Shown here: piece by piece, positions 1 through 6,763 of the stretch
How positions within the stretch are numbered: position 1 is the stretch's first letter
Layout: each line of letters opens with the position of its first letter
Source: JAZNOL01 sp045580815
Lineage (GTDB): Bacteria; Bacillota; Clostridia; RUG12999
Assembly: GCA_045580815.1 (NCBI GenBank)
Contig: JAZNOL010000109.1
Location: 1-10,224, forward strand
DNA: 10,224 bases
Reading direction: 5' to 3'
Translations under genes and position numbers: made by a program
The notes under the pieces: model-generated
What the model was told of the DNA's origin: nothing
The model's input: the letters and a program-made list of their open reading frames with translations, nothing else
The model's database searches: none

Positions 1-1
1 C

Positions 2-1870
2 GAAAAGCATGACAGCTTTATTTCTCCAACAGACAACGGAAAAATTATTATGGAATTTTCCGGCAAAGAGCTTGTTCAGGGAGAGTCGGACGCTTCGAGT
101 TTCCCGTCCGGCGGACTTCGTGCAACCTTTGAGGCACGTGGTTACACCGCATGGGACCCCACATCTTTTGCTTTTATAAAAGGAAACACCCTTTGCATTC
201 CGACGGCGTTTTGTTCGTATGGTGGTGAGGCACTTGATAAAAAAACACCGCTTCTTCGTTCCATGGAAGCGATCAACCGTCAGGCAATGCGTATTATAAA
301 GCTTTTCGGCAATGAAAATGTGACTTCTGTAAAGACAACAGTAGGTCCGGAGCAGGAGTATTTCCTCATTCCTATTGAGCTTTATGACAAACGCCCCGAC
401 CTGCTTTACACTGGCAGAACACTTTTTGGTGCAATGCCGCCCAAGGGACAGGAAATGGACGACCATTACTACGGTACAATCAAATCTAAGGTTAAAGCTT
501 TTATGAAAGAGCTTGATGAGGAGCTTTGGAAACTTGGCGTGCTTGCAAAAACCGAGCATAATGAGGTTGCACCGGCACAGCATGAGCTTGCGCCTATTTT
601 TACAACAACAAATATTGCCGCTGACCACAACCAAATTACTATGGAGCTTATGCAACGTATTGCAAAACGTCACGGTATGGTATGTCTGCTTCACGAAAAA
701 CCCTTTGCCGGCGTAAACGGAAGCGGCAAGCACAACAACTGGTCGCTTTCCACAAACACCGGCAAAAACCTGCTTGACCCGGGCGAGACTCCGCACGAAA
801 ATGCACAGTTTTTGCTGTTTTTGTGCGCTGTTATTAAAGCTGTTGACGATTATCAGGATATGCTTAGAGTTTCTGTGGCATCTGCCGGAAATGACCATCG
901 TCTCGGTGCTAATGAGGCACCGCCGGCAATTATTTCGATGTTTTTGGGCGATGAGCTTACAGAAATTCTTGAATCAATAGAAAACGACAACGAGTATGAT
1001 CCCAAAGAAAAGGTTCAGATGAAAGTCGGCGTGCACGTTTTACCCCGATTTCCGAAGGATTCTACCGACAGAAACCGAACAAGTCCGTTTGCATTTACGG
1101 GTAATAAGTTTGAGTTCCGTTCACTTGGTTCATCGGCATCAATTTCAGGTCCCAACATTGTTATCAATACTGCTGTTGCAGAGGTTTTGAAACAGTTTGC
1201 AGACGAGCTTGAGGACAAAGAAAACTTTAACGATGCATTACACGAGCTTATTAAACGTGTTATTAAAGAACACAAGCATATTATTTTCAACGGCAACGGT
1301 TATGACGATGCATGGATTGCAGAAGCCGGAAAACGCGGTCTGCTTAATCTGCCTACCACGCCTGATTGCCTGCCGTATTATACAAGTGAAAAAAATGTTA
1401 AACTGTTTACCGAGCACAAGGTTTTTGCGGAAACCGAGTTGCAGTCCCGTCAGGAAATCAAGCTTGAAAATTACTGTAAAATCATCAGCATAGAAGCACA
1501 TACCATGATAGATATGGCAAACCGTGATATTATGCCGGCTGTGTCTGCATTTATTAAAAGTATAAGCGAAGCAGTTGTGGCAAAAAAAGCGGCTGTGGCT
1601 ACTGCAAGCTGTGCGTATGAAGAAAAGGTTATAGAAAAGGCATCAACACTTCTTGCACTTATGTGCGATAAAACTCAAACTCTTGAAAATGTTTTAAACA
1701 GTCAGGATAAATCAACAGAAAATCTGCAAAAAGAAGCGGAATACTGCAAAAACAGTATTATTCCTGCGATGGAAACATTGCGTAAAACAGCGGACGAGCT
1801 TGAATTGATAACCGAAAGAAAATATTGGCCATATCCTACATACGGCGATTTGCTGTTTGGTGTAAGATAA
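2..1870 (+). CDS. glnN: Type III glutamine synthetase, 5' end outside window
   Basis: This enzyme makes glutamine from glutamate, ammonia and ATP in the cytoplasm and is the entry point of ammonia assimilation. The frame is open from base 2, and the residues before the first in-window ATG (base 50) read KHDSFISPTDNGKII, a typical GSIII stretch, so that ATG is internal. About 622 codons are present; the family is usually near 700, so roughly 75-80 N-terminal residues lie to the left. Visible motifs are VGPEQEYFL (bases 341-367, metal-binding glutamates), the type III signature HNEVAPAQHE (557-586), the glutamate-binding loop NGSGKHNNW (716-742), RNRTSPFAF with following FEFR (from 1070), and the C-terminal WPYPTYGDLLFG. 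Family identity is very secure; the symbol glnN is the usual name for this type. A terminator follows 10 bases after the stop, so the gene ends its own transcription unit. Confidence 0.96.
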   Translation, partial: EKHDSFISPTDNGKIIMEFSGKELVQGESDASSFPSGGLRATFEARGYTAWDPTSFAFIKGNTLCIPTAFCSYGGEALDKKTPLLRSMEAINRQAMRIIKLFGNENVTSVKTTVGPEQEYFLIPIELYDKRPDLLYTGRTLFGAMPPKGQEMDDHYYGTIKSKVKAFMKELDEELWKLGVLAKTEHNEVAPAQHELAPIFTTTNIAADHNQITMELMQRIAKRHGMVCLLHEKPFAGVNGSGKHNNWSLSTNTGKNLLDPGETPHENAQFLLFLCAVIKAVDDYQDMLRVSVASAGNDHRLGANEAPPAIISMFLGDELTEILESIENDNEYDPKEKVQMKVGVHVLPRFPKDSTDRNRTSPFAFTGNKFEFRSLGSSASISGPNIVINTAVAEVLKQFADELEDKENFNDALHELIKRVIKEHKHIIFNGNGYDDAWIAEAGKRGLLNLPTTPDCLPYYTSEKNVKLFTEHKVFAETELQSRQEIKLENYCKIISIEAHTMIDMANRDIMPAVSAFIKSISEAVVAKKAAVATASCAYEEKVIEKASTLLALMCDKTQTLENVLNSQDKSTENLQKEAEYCKNSIIPAMETLRKTADELELITERKYWPYPTYGDLLFGVR

Positions 1871-1880
1871 CAGAACTAAT

Positions 1881-1918
1881 AAAAGCTGTGAGACACATAT
1901 GTGTTATCACAGCTTTTT
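1881..1918 (+). terminator. Intrinsic terminator after glnN
   Basis: An 11-bp perfect stem (1881-1891 pairing with 1907-1917, AAAAGCTGTGA / TCACAGCTTTT) ends in a run of five T. The loop contains the 12-base palindrome ACACATATGTGT (1893-1904), which can extend the hairpin. It begins 10 bases after the glnN stop. The A run on the left arm also gives a short T run on the minus strand, so some bidirectional activity is possible, though no minus-strand gene is visible nearby. Confidence 0.85.
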
Positions 1919-2006
1919 GTGTATACAATTTGTGAGGAATATATGAAATACAAAAAATGTATAAAATAGATAAAAAAATAACAATATTTTTATGCAAAAT
2001 TAGGGC

Positions 2007-2035
2007 TTTTCAAACCTTGATTTTTGTAGTATAAT
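2007..2035 (+). promoter_or_regulatory. Probable sigma-A-type promoter for radA-ispE
   Basis: A perfect -10 hexamer TATAAT lies at 2030-2035, with a weaker -35 candidate TTTTCA at 2007-2012 and a 17-base spacer. It sits in a very AT-rich stretch downstream of the glnN terminator and about 80 bases before the radA start, which leaves an untranslated leader of roughly 75 bases. The rest of the 1919-2118 gap holds no gene that I can support. The call rests on hexamer match and position only. Confidence 0.6.
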
Positions 2036-2118
2036 ATACAATGGGTGGAATTGGAGAATTGTTAATTTTCTGATGCCGTCAAAATGATGAAAAATTTCCG
2101 CAAAAAGGCGGTGAGAAC

Positions 2119-3507
2119 ATGGCAAAGCAGAAATCCGCATCAAGCTATCTTTGTACCGAGTGTGGCTATGAAACAAGCAAGTGGATGGGCAGATGTCCTT
2201 CCTGCGGACAATGGAATTCTTTAAGCGAAACAACACGCATTATCGGCAGCGGCAAAACCGCATCATCAAAAGAAGTGCGAGAGGTTAAAGTTAAAAGCCT
2301 TTCCGAGATAAATACAGAAGCAAACAAACGTGTTGTTACGGGAATAGGCGAGTTTGACCGTGTTCTTTGCGGTGGTATTGTTGAAGGCTCGATTGTGCTC
2401 ATCAGCGGCGAACCGGGCATAGGCAAATCAACACTTATGCTTCAGGCGTGCGAAAAGTTTTCCGATACAAAAAAAGTGCTTTATGTGTCGGGTGAAGAAT
2501 CCGATTCGCAGATTCGTATTCGTGCGGACAGGCTGGGTCTTGATTGCAGTAAGTTATATTTTCTCGGTTGTACCGATATGGATGCGGTAATTTCGGCAGC
2601 AAAACAGACAGATACACAAATTCTTATTATAGATTCAATACAGACCATGCAGACCGAAAACGCCACCGGCACAGCAGGGAGTGTGTCGCAGGTGCGTGAA
2701 TGCTGTATGCTGCTTATGGAATACGCAAAATCCTGCGGAGTTTCGGTTATTATCACCGGTCACGTAACAAAAGACGGTGGAATTGCCGGTCCTCGTATTT
2801 TGGAGCATATGGTAGACTGCGTTTTGTATTTTGAGGGCGAGAGGTTTAAAACCTACCGTATACTGCGTAGTGTAAAAAACCGTTTCGGCTCAACAAACGA
2901 AATCGGCGTTTTTGAAATGCTTGAAAAAGGTCTTTGTGAGGTTGAAAATCCGTCGCTGAAATTCCTTTCCGGCAGAACAGAGGGGTGCATCGGTTCATCT
3001 GTTATGTGCACCATGGAGGGGACACGCCCCATTCTTGTGGAGCTTCAGGCACTCAGCGTTGCCAGCGGCTTTGCCGCACCGAGACGTGTTGTTGCCGGGC
3101 TTGATTACAACCGCACAATTATGGTTCTGGCGGTTGCCGAAAAAATGCTGGGCGTTAAAATGAACGACCAGGATATTTACATAAATGTGGCAGGCGGAAT
3201 AAAAATAAACGAGCCTGCAAGCGATTTGCCTGTGCTTCTGGCGGTGTTGTCGTCACTTAAAAACAAAGAGCTTGCTCCCGGTGTTGCGGCAATAGGCGAG
3301 GTTGGGCTTACCGGCGAATTGCGATATGTTGCGAATATGGAAAAACGGCTTTTTGAGCTTGAAAAAATGGGCGTAAAAACCTGTGTTCTGCCTTATGCAA
3401 ATAAAACAGAATACAAGGGTAAAATAAAATTGGTTTATATCGGTAAAATAAACGAGCTTGCAGACAGTCTTCTTGAAGGAGTAATTTATGAGCGAAATAA
3501 AAATTAA
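2119..3507 (+). CDS. radA: DNA repair protein RadA (Sms)
   Basis: RadA is a cytoplasmic RecA-like ATPase and branch-migration helicase acting with RecA in recombinational repair. The 462-residue product is full length for the family. It has an N-terminal C4 zinc finger (C12, C15, C26, C29), a Walker A loop GEPGIGKST at 97-105, a Walker B region ILIIDSIQT at 168-176, the RadA-specific KNRFG motif at 253-257, and a C-terminal Lon-protease-like domain from about 285 to 455 containing NVAGGIKINEPASDLP. The ATG at 2119 follows a GGCGGTGA ribosome site at 2108-2115, and the zinc finger begins only 11 residues in, which supports this start. In many Firmicutes radA sits in the ctsR-mcsAB-clpC stress operon; here it stands behind its own promoter and overlaps ispE by 20 bases, so the two are probably translationally coupled. 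Confidence 0.97.
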   Translation: MAKQKSASSYLCTECGYETSKWMGRCPSCGQWNSLSETTRIIGSGKTASSKEVREVKVKSLSEINTEANKRVVTGIGEFDRVLCGGIVEGSIVLISGEPGIGKSTLMLQACEKFSDTKKVLYVSGEESDSQIRIRADRLGLDCSKLYFLGCTDMDAVISAAKQTDTQILIIDSIQTMQTENATGTAGSVSQVRECCMLLMEYAKSCGVSVIITGHVTKDGGIAGPRILEHMVDCVLYFEGERFKTYRILRSVKNRFGSTNEIGVFEMLEKGLCEVENPSLKFLSGRTEGCIGSSVMCTMEGTRPILVELQALSVASGFAAPRRVVAGLDYNRTIMVLAVAEKMLGVKMNDQDIYINVAGGIKINEPASDLPVLLAVLSSLKNKELAPGVAAIGEVGLTGELRYVANMEKRLFELEKMGVKTCVLPYANKTEYKGKIKLVYIGKINELADSLLEGVIYERNKN

Positions 3508-4342
3508 AGCATACGCAAAAATTAACCTTTCGCTTGATGTTCTCGGCAAACGAAGCGACGGATACCATGACCTTTCCACAGTGATGCAGACGGTGTCGCT
3601 GTGCGATGATATTACGGTATCTCTTCGTGATGACAATCTTATAAAAATATCTTCCGACAGCGATAAAATCCCCTGCGGAGAAAACGACCTTACCTATAAG
3701 GCGGCAAAAGCATTTTCCGATGCAACAGGGATTGAGTTTGGTGCTGATATACACGTTGAAAAAAATATTCCGGTTTCCGCAGGTCTTGCCGGCGGAAGTG
3801 CCGATGCGGCGGCTGTGCTCAGGGCGTTGTGCATACTTTTTGAAAAAGATGCAATGGCTGATGAAATTGCCCGTGCATCGCTTTCAGTGGGGTCAGATGT
3901 GCCCTTTTGTCTGCACGGCGGATGTTGCCTTGCAGAGGGCAGGGGAGAAATCCTCTCGCCTTGCAGAAGTCTTGCAGACTGCCATATTGTAATTGCTACG
4001 CCGGATGTGATGGTTTCCACAAAATGGGCTTTTGAACAGATTGATTCAAATAATCTGAGCGAACATCCGGACACAAACGGGCTGATTTCGGCACTTGAAG
4101 CAGGAAATTTAAGGGAAGTGGCAATCCGTATGTATAATGTGTTTGATACGGTCAGTGCCAGAAAATATCCGGCTATTGAAAAAATAAAATCAAAAATGAT
4201 TGACTGCGGTGCTCTTGGAAGTATAATGAGCGGCAGCGGTCCCAGTGTTTTCGGTGTATTTGACGATTTTGAAAAAGCATCGTATGCGGCGAAAATTCTT
4301 GAAACCGAAACGCGCCATGTTTCAGTTTCAAAACCGGTTTAA
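3488..4342 (+). CDS. ispE: 4-diphosphocytidyl-2-C-methyl-D-erythritol kinase
   Basis: IspE phosphorylates CDP-methylerythritol with ATP in the methylerythritol-phosphate route to isopentenyl diphosphate, so the organism probably makes isoprenoids by the MEP pathway. The 284-residue product is normal length and is a GHMP-family kinase. The N-terminal AKINLSLDVLGKRSDGYHDL holds the active-site lysine (K11). The phosphate-binding loop IPVSAGLAGGSADAAA lies at 94-109, the catalytic aspartate is in SVGSDVPF (D137), and the third GHMP motif GSIMSGSGPSVFGVF is at 244-258. The ATG is preceded by AAGGAG inside the radA reading frame, and the first 20 bases overlap radA, which suggests coupled translation. 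I see no functional reason for the pairing with radA beyond co-transcription of housekeeping genes. Confidence 0.96.
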   Translation: MSEIKIKAYAKINLSLDVLGKRSDGYHDLSTVMQTVSLCDDITVSLRDDNLIKISSDSDKIPCGENDLTYKAAKAFSDATGIEFGADIHVEKNIPVSAGLAGGSADAAAVLRALCILFEKDAMADEIARASLSVGSDVPFCLHGGCCLAEGRGEILSPCRSLADCHIVIATPDVMVSTKWAFEQIDSNNLSEHPDTNGLISALEAGNLREVAIRMYNVFDTVSARKYPAIEKIKSKMIDCGALGSIMSGSGPSVFGVFDDFEKASYAAKILETETRHVSVSKPV

Positions 4343-4354
4343 ATTCGGTATTTC

Positions 4355-4382
4355 AAAAGTTAAGCCAAAGGCTTGCTTTTTA
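4355..4382 (+). terminator. Weak terminator-like hairpin after ispE
   Basis: A short stem AAGCC/GGCTT (4362-4366 with 4370-4374) has a 3-base loop and can extend through an internal bulge to AAAAG/CTTTT (4355-4359 with 4376-4380), ending in a T run. The stem is weak, so termination is probably partial. It is the only punctuation between ispE and the next operon. Confidence 0.45.
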
Positions 4383-4410
4383 AGTATATATATTCACAAA
4401 ATTTCATAAA

Positions 4411-4419
4411 GGAGGAGGT
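4411..4419 (+). promoter_or_regulatory. Very strong Shine-Dalgarno site for the decarboxylase operon
   Basis: GGAGGAGGT lies 5 bases before the ATG at 4425 and matches the anti-Shine-Dalgarno sequence almost perfectly. It is the strongest such site in the window and suggests heavy translation of the first subunit. Upstream, a TATATT at 4389-4394 could be a -10 element, but I see no convincing -35 at the right spacing, so I do not call a promoter here. Confidence 0.8.
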
Positions 4420-4424
4420 AGGGT

Positions 4425-5930
4425 ATGACTACCTTAGAAAAAATCACCGAGTTGCAGAAAATCAAAAGAAAACTTGCACTCGGCGGCGGCAAAGACAAAC
4501 AGGATAAGCAGCACTCAGCCGGCAAACTTACTGCGCAGGAAAGAATTGCTCTTCTTATGGACGAAGGCAGTTTTATTGAAATCGGCGCACTTGCGGGTAG
4601 TGAAAACGGCAGAGCCGTTCCTGAAGAGGGCGTAGTTTGCGGTTACGGAAGTGTTGACGGCAGACTTACCTATGTTTATGCGCAGGATTACACAGCTCTT
4701 GGCGGTGCAATGAGCAAGGTGCAGGCTGACAAAATCTGCAACACAATTGACATGGCTGTTAAAATGGGTGCTCCCGTTGTTGCTATGTTTGATTCGTGCG
4801 GTGCACGTGTTGATGAGGGTATTGAAATCCTCGGTGCATATGGCAGAATTTTTAACGCAATCGGAAAAGCATCCGGCGTTATTCCGCAGATTGCTCTTGT
4901 AATGGGCACTTGTGCAGGCTCGGCAATGATGGCTGCACAGATGCAGGATTTTGTTGTTATGACAGAAAAAGCTCATATGTTTGTAAACAGCACACAGATT
5001 GTTGCCGGCGCAACAAGCACGGTTATTACAGATGACGAGCTTGGCGGTGCAAAAGTTCACGGTGAAAAATCCGGACTTGCACAGTTTGTTTATGAAAACG
5101 ACGAGTCGGCAGTTGCAGGCGTTAAAGCTATGCTTTCATATCTGCCCTCAAATAACCTTGAAGATGCTCCCGAAATGCTTTGCGATGAAGCAGATATGAA
5201 CAGAGTTTCTTCAGCACTTATGACAGTTATTCCCGATGACGTGGATGCTGACTATGATGTTAAAACAGTTATTGCCGAAATTGCAGATGCAGGCTCATTT
5301 GTTGAAAGCGGCAAAGACTATGGCAAAAATATTGTAACAGGCTTTGCTCGCATGGGCGGAAGAAGCGTTGGTATTGTTGCAAACAACGCCGGCAGAACAC
5401 TTTGCGGCGGCTGCACAGAAAAAGCGGCAGCTTTTGTAAACTTCTGCGACAGCTTCAATATTCCTCTTGTAACACTTGTTGATGCAGACAGCTTTGTTGT
5501 AAGCAAAGAAGCAGAACAGAGCAAAATGGCAAAAGCGGCATCAAAACTTATCTGTGCATTTTCACAGGCAACAATGCCCAAAGTTACTGTTGTTCTCCGT
5601 AAAGCATACGGACCGGCGGCACTTGCAATGTGCAGTAAGGTAACAGGTGCAGACATTGTTTTTGCATGGCCTACAGCTGAAATTTCTGTTATGAATCCCG
5701 ACGGTGCGGCTTGCGTGATGTTTGCTGACCAGATTACAACAAAACAGTCACGTCAGGCAAAAGCAGACGAATACAGAAAAACATACGCTTCACCTTACGA
5801 AGCGGCAAGACTCGGCTATGCTGACGATATTATTGAACCGGATTCAACACGTCCGAGAGTTATTTCAGCTCTTGATATGCTTTACAGCAAGCGTGATGTT
5901 CGTCCGGCAAAAAAACACACTAACGTGTAA
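4425..5930 (+). CDS. mmdA: Acyl-CoA carboxyltransferase subunit (MmdA / PCC-beta / 12S family), divergent
   Basis: This is a crotonase-fold carboxyltransferase of the family that moves CO2 between an acyl-CoA and biotin: methylmalonyl-CoA decarboxylase alpha, propionyl-CoA carboxylase beta, transcarboxylase 12S. At 501 residues the length is normal. The N-terminal half has GKLTAQERIALLMDEGSF (34-51) and GGAMS (93-97), then DSCGARVDEG (123-132, usually DSGGAR.QEG), GVIPQIALVMGTCAGSA (151-167, usually GPCAGGA) and ELGGAKVH (205-212). The C-terminal half has RKAYGPAALAM (392-402) and FAWPTAEISVM (413-423). Two usually invariant stretches are altered: the NQP...LDI region reads NNAGRTLCGG (320-329), and the PGFLPG..QE..G..RHGAK region reads ADSFVVSKEAEQ (354-365). 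The fold is secure, while the substrate (methylmalonyl-CoA or another acyl-CoA) is inferred from the neighbours. It opens a five-gene operon, with the next start 15 bases after its stop. Confidence 0.85.
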   Translation: MTTLEKITELQKIKRKLALGGGKDKQDKQHSAGKLTAQERIALLMDEGSFIEIGALAGSENGRAVPEEGVVCGYGSVDGRLTYVYAQDYTALGGAMSKVQADKICNTIDMAVKMGAPVVAMFDSCGARVDEGIEILGAYGRIFNAIGKASGVIPQIALVMGTCAGSAMMAAQMQDFVVMTEKAHMFVNSTQIVAGATSTVITDDELGGAKVHGEKSGLAQFVYENDESAVAGVKAMLSYLPSNNLEDAPEMLCDEADMNRVSSALMTVIPDDVDADYDVKTVIAEIADAGSFVESGKDYGKNIVTGFARMGGRSVGIVANNAGRTLCGGCTEKAAAFVNFCDSFNIPLVTLVDADSFVVSKEAEQSKMAKAASKLICAFSQATMPKVTVVLRKAYGPAALAMCSKVTGADIVFAWPTAEISVMNPDGAACVMFADQITTKQSRQAKADEYRKTYASPYEAARLGYADDIIEPDSTRPRVISALDMLYSKRDVRPAKKHTNV

Positions 5931-5932
5931 TC

Positions 5933-5938
5933 GGAGGG
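5933..5938 (+). promoter_or_regulatory. Ribosome binding site that fixes a GTG start
   Basis: GGAGGG lies 7 bases before the GTG at 5946 but only 1 base before the in-frame TTG at 5940. The spacing favours GTG as the real start of the membrane-anchor gene. Confidence 0.75.
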
Positions 5939-5945
5939 TTTGAAA

Positions 5946-6320
5946 GTGGATACAGCAGCAACTCTTTCCCAAATGGTCACGATTACGCTGATGGGTATTC
6001 TGATTGTATTTTCAGTTCTGATTATACTGTGGGCAGTAATTGAAATCATGCACGCAATAGTATCAAGAATTGAGAAAAAACCCGCAAAAGCCGAACAGGT
6101 AAAGCCCGCACAGGCGGCTCCGGCAACACCAACAGTGCCGGTTGCTTCGGCAGATGAAGATGAAGAAATTGCAGCAGTTCTTGCAGCGGCAATTGCAGCT
6201 TTCACATCAGGTGAAAACAGTTCATCAACATACAATCTCAGAATAAAATCATTCAGACGTATATCAAAATCACAGTCTGCGTGGAACAGCGATTCCCGTG
6301 GCGGTTATGAAATTATTTAA
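5946..6320 (+). CDS. oadG: Small membrane anchor subunit of Na+-pumping decarboxylase (OadG / MmdD type)
   Basis: This small subunit anchors and assembles biotin-dependent sodium-pump decarboxylases. The 124-residue product has one strong membrane helix (about residues 10-38) starting near the N-terminus. A Lys/Ala/Pro-rich linker (43-68) follows, then an acidic-to-hydrophobic segment DEDEEIAAVLAAAIAAF (70-86) that is the hallmark of the MmdD/OadG group, and a basic C-terminal tail with RIKSFRRIS (99-107) and a tryptophan-containing end (W113...RGG). I chose GTG at 5946 over TTG at 5940 because of the ribosome-site spacing. It sits between the carboxyltransferase and the biotin carrier, as in the Veillonella methylmalonyl-CoA decarboxylase cluster. 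There is no separate epsilon gene; the EIAAVLAAAIAAF segment, which resembles the short MmdE peptide, is contained in this protein. Confidence 0.82.
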   Translation: MDTAATLSQMVTITLMGILIVFSVLIILWAVIEIMHAIVSRIEKKPAKAEQVKPAQAAPATPTVPVASADEDEEIAAVLAAAIAAFTSGENSSSTYNLRIKSFRRISKSQSAWNSDSRGGYEII

Positions 6321-6328
6321 CAGCAGAA

Positions 6329-6334
6329 AGGTGA
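6329..6334 (+). promoter_or_regulatory. Ribosome binding site that fixes the biotin-carrier start
   Basis: AGGTGA lies 8 bases before the ATG at 6343. Earlier in-frame starts at 6298 (GTG) and 6307 (ATG) would overlap the preceding gene and lack a comparable site, so 6343 is preferred. Confidence 0.7.
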
Positions 6335-6342
6335 CAAGAAAA

Positions 6343-6744
6343 ATGAGAAAATTTGTTATAAACGTAAACGGAAAAGCATACGAAGTTGAAGTTGAAGAAG
6401 TAGGCGGCGCTCCCTCTGCTGCTCCTGTGGCAGCGGCACCGGCAGCAGCTCCTGCACCGGCAGCAGCTCCTGCACCCGCAGCGGCTCCTGCACCCGCAGC
6501 AGCAGCGGCACCGGCGGCAGCTCCGGCAGGTGCAACTGTTGTTAAGGCTCCTATGCCCGGCACAGTTCTCCGTATAGATGCAAACGTAGGTGCAAGCGTG
6601 AAAAAAGGTGATGTGCTTCTTATTCTTGAAGCAATGAAAATGGAAAATGAAATTGTTGCACCTTGCGACGGCGTAGTTAAAACAGTTATGGTATCAAACG
6701 GTGCGAGTGTAAACACAGATGATCAGCTTATAGCATTAGGCTAA
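6343..6744 (+). CDS. mmdC: Biotin carrier protein of the decarboxylase (MmdC / 1.3S type)
   Basis: This protein carries biotin covalently and shuttles carboxyl groups between the carboxyltransferase subunits and the membrane beta subunit. The 133-residue product starts with MRKFVINVNGKAYEVEVEE, the usual N-terminal segment of 1.3S/gamma carriers. An Ala/Pro linker (about 23-64) follows, then a biotinyl domain with APMPGTVLRID (69-79) and the canonical EAMKMEN motif, with biotin expected on K99 (codon 6637-6639). The flexible linker should let the biotin domain reach several active sites. It is free-standing, which fits the absence of a biotin domain on the OadA-type protein downstream. The start at 6343 is set by the AGGTGA site and the family N-terminus; a longer form from 6298 would add 15 residues atypical of the family. 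Function is very secure; the exact complex name is inferred from neighbours. Confidence 0.93.
   Translation: MRKFVINVNGKAYEVEVEEVGGAPSAAPVAAAPAAAPAPAAAPAPAAAPAPAAAAAPAAAPAGATVVKAPMPGTVLRIDANVGASVKKGDVLLILEAMKMENEIVAPCDGVVKTVMVSNGASVNTDDQLIALG
6441..6494 (+). repeat. 18-bp tandem repeat coding the Ala/Pro linker
   Basis: Two identical 18-base units (GGCAGCAGCTCCTGCACC at 6441-6458 and 6459-6476) are followed by a third copy differing at two bases (6477-6494). Degenerate Ala/Pro codons continue to about 6530. The unit is six codons, so gain or loss of copies would change linker length without shifting frame. Confidence 0.85.
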
Positions 6745-6763
6745 AAAAAAGGAGTGCATAAAC

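Noticed and set aside
1943..1969. Eight-codon frame (MKYKKCIK) after GAGGA between glnN and radA
   Set aside because: It is too short, lies upstream of the likely radA promoter with no promoter of its own, and could arise by chance in AT-rich DNA.
2041..2073. Eleven-codon frame at the expected radA transcript start, as a possible leader peptide
   Set aside because: It has no ribosome site, no regulatory codon run and no paired terminator/antiterminator hairpins.
2098..2111. CCGC/GCGG mini-hairpin overlapping the radA ribosome site
   Set aside because: A four-pair stem with a six-base loop is too weak to be called a control element.
3253..3754. Overlapping minus-strand frames of 127 and 148 codons across the radA-ispE junction
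   Set aside because: Both are antisense to conserved genes and their products match no family I know.
4343..4424. Riboswitch or promoter between ispE and the decarboxylase operon
   Set aside because: The gap is only 82 bases, holds a weak hairpin and a TATATT without a matching -35, and shows no multi-helix fold I can recognise.
4515..5060. 181-codon open frame on the minus strand inside the carboxyltransferase gene
   Set aside because: It is wholly antisense to a gene with clear family motifs, its product is Cys/His/Asn-rich with no recognisable domain, and it reflects the codon pattern of the sense strand.
6270..6716. 148-codon minus-strand frame rich in Ala and Gly opposite the biotin carrier
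   Set aside because: Its low-complexity run is the reverse complement of the Ala/Pro linker codons. There is no sign of an independent gene.
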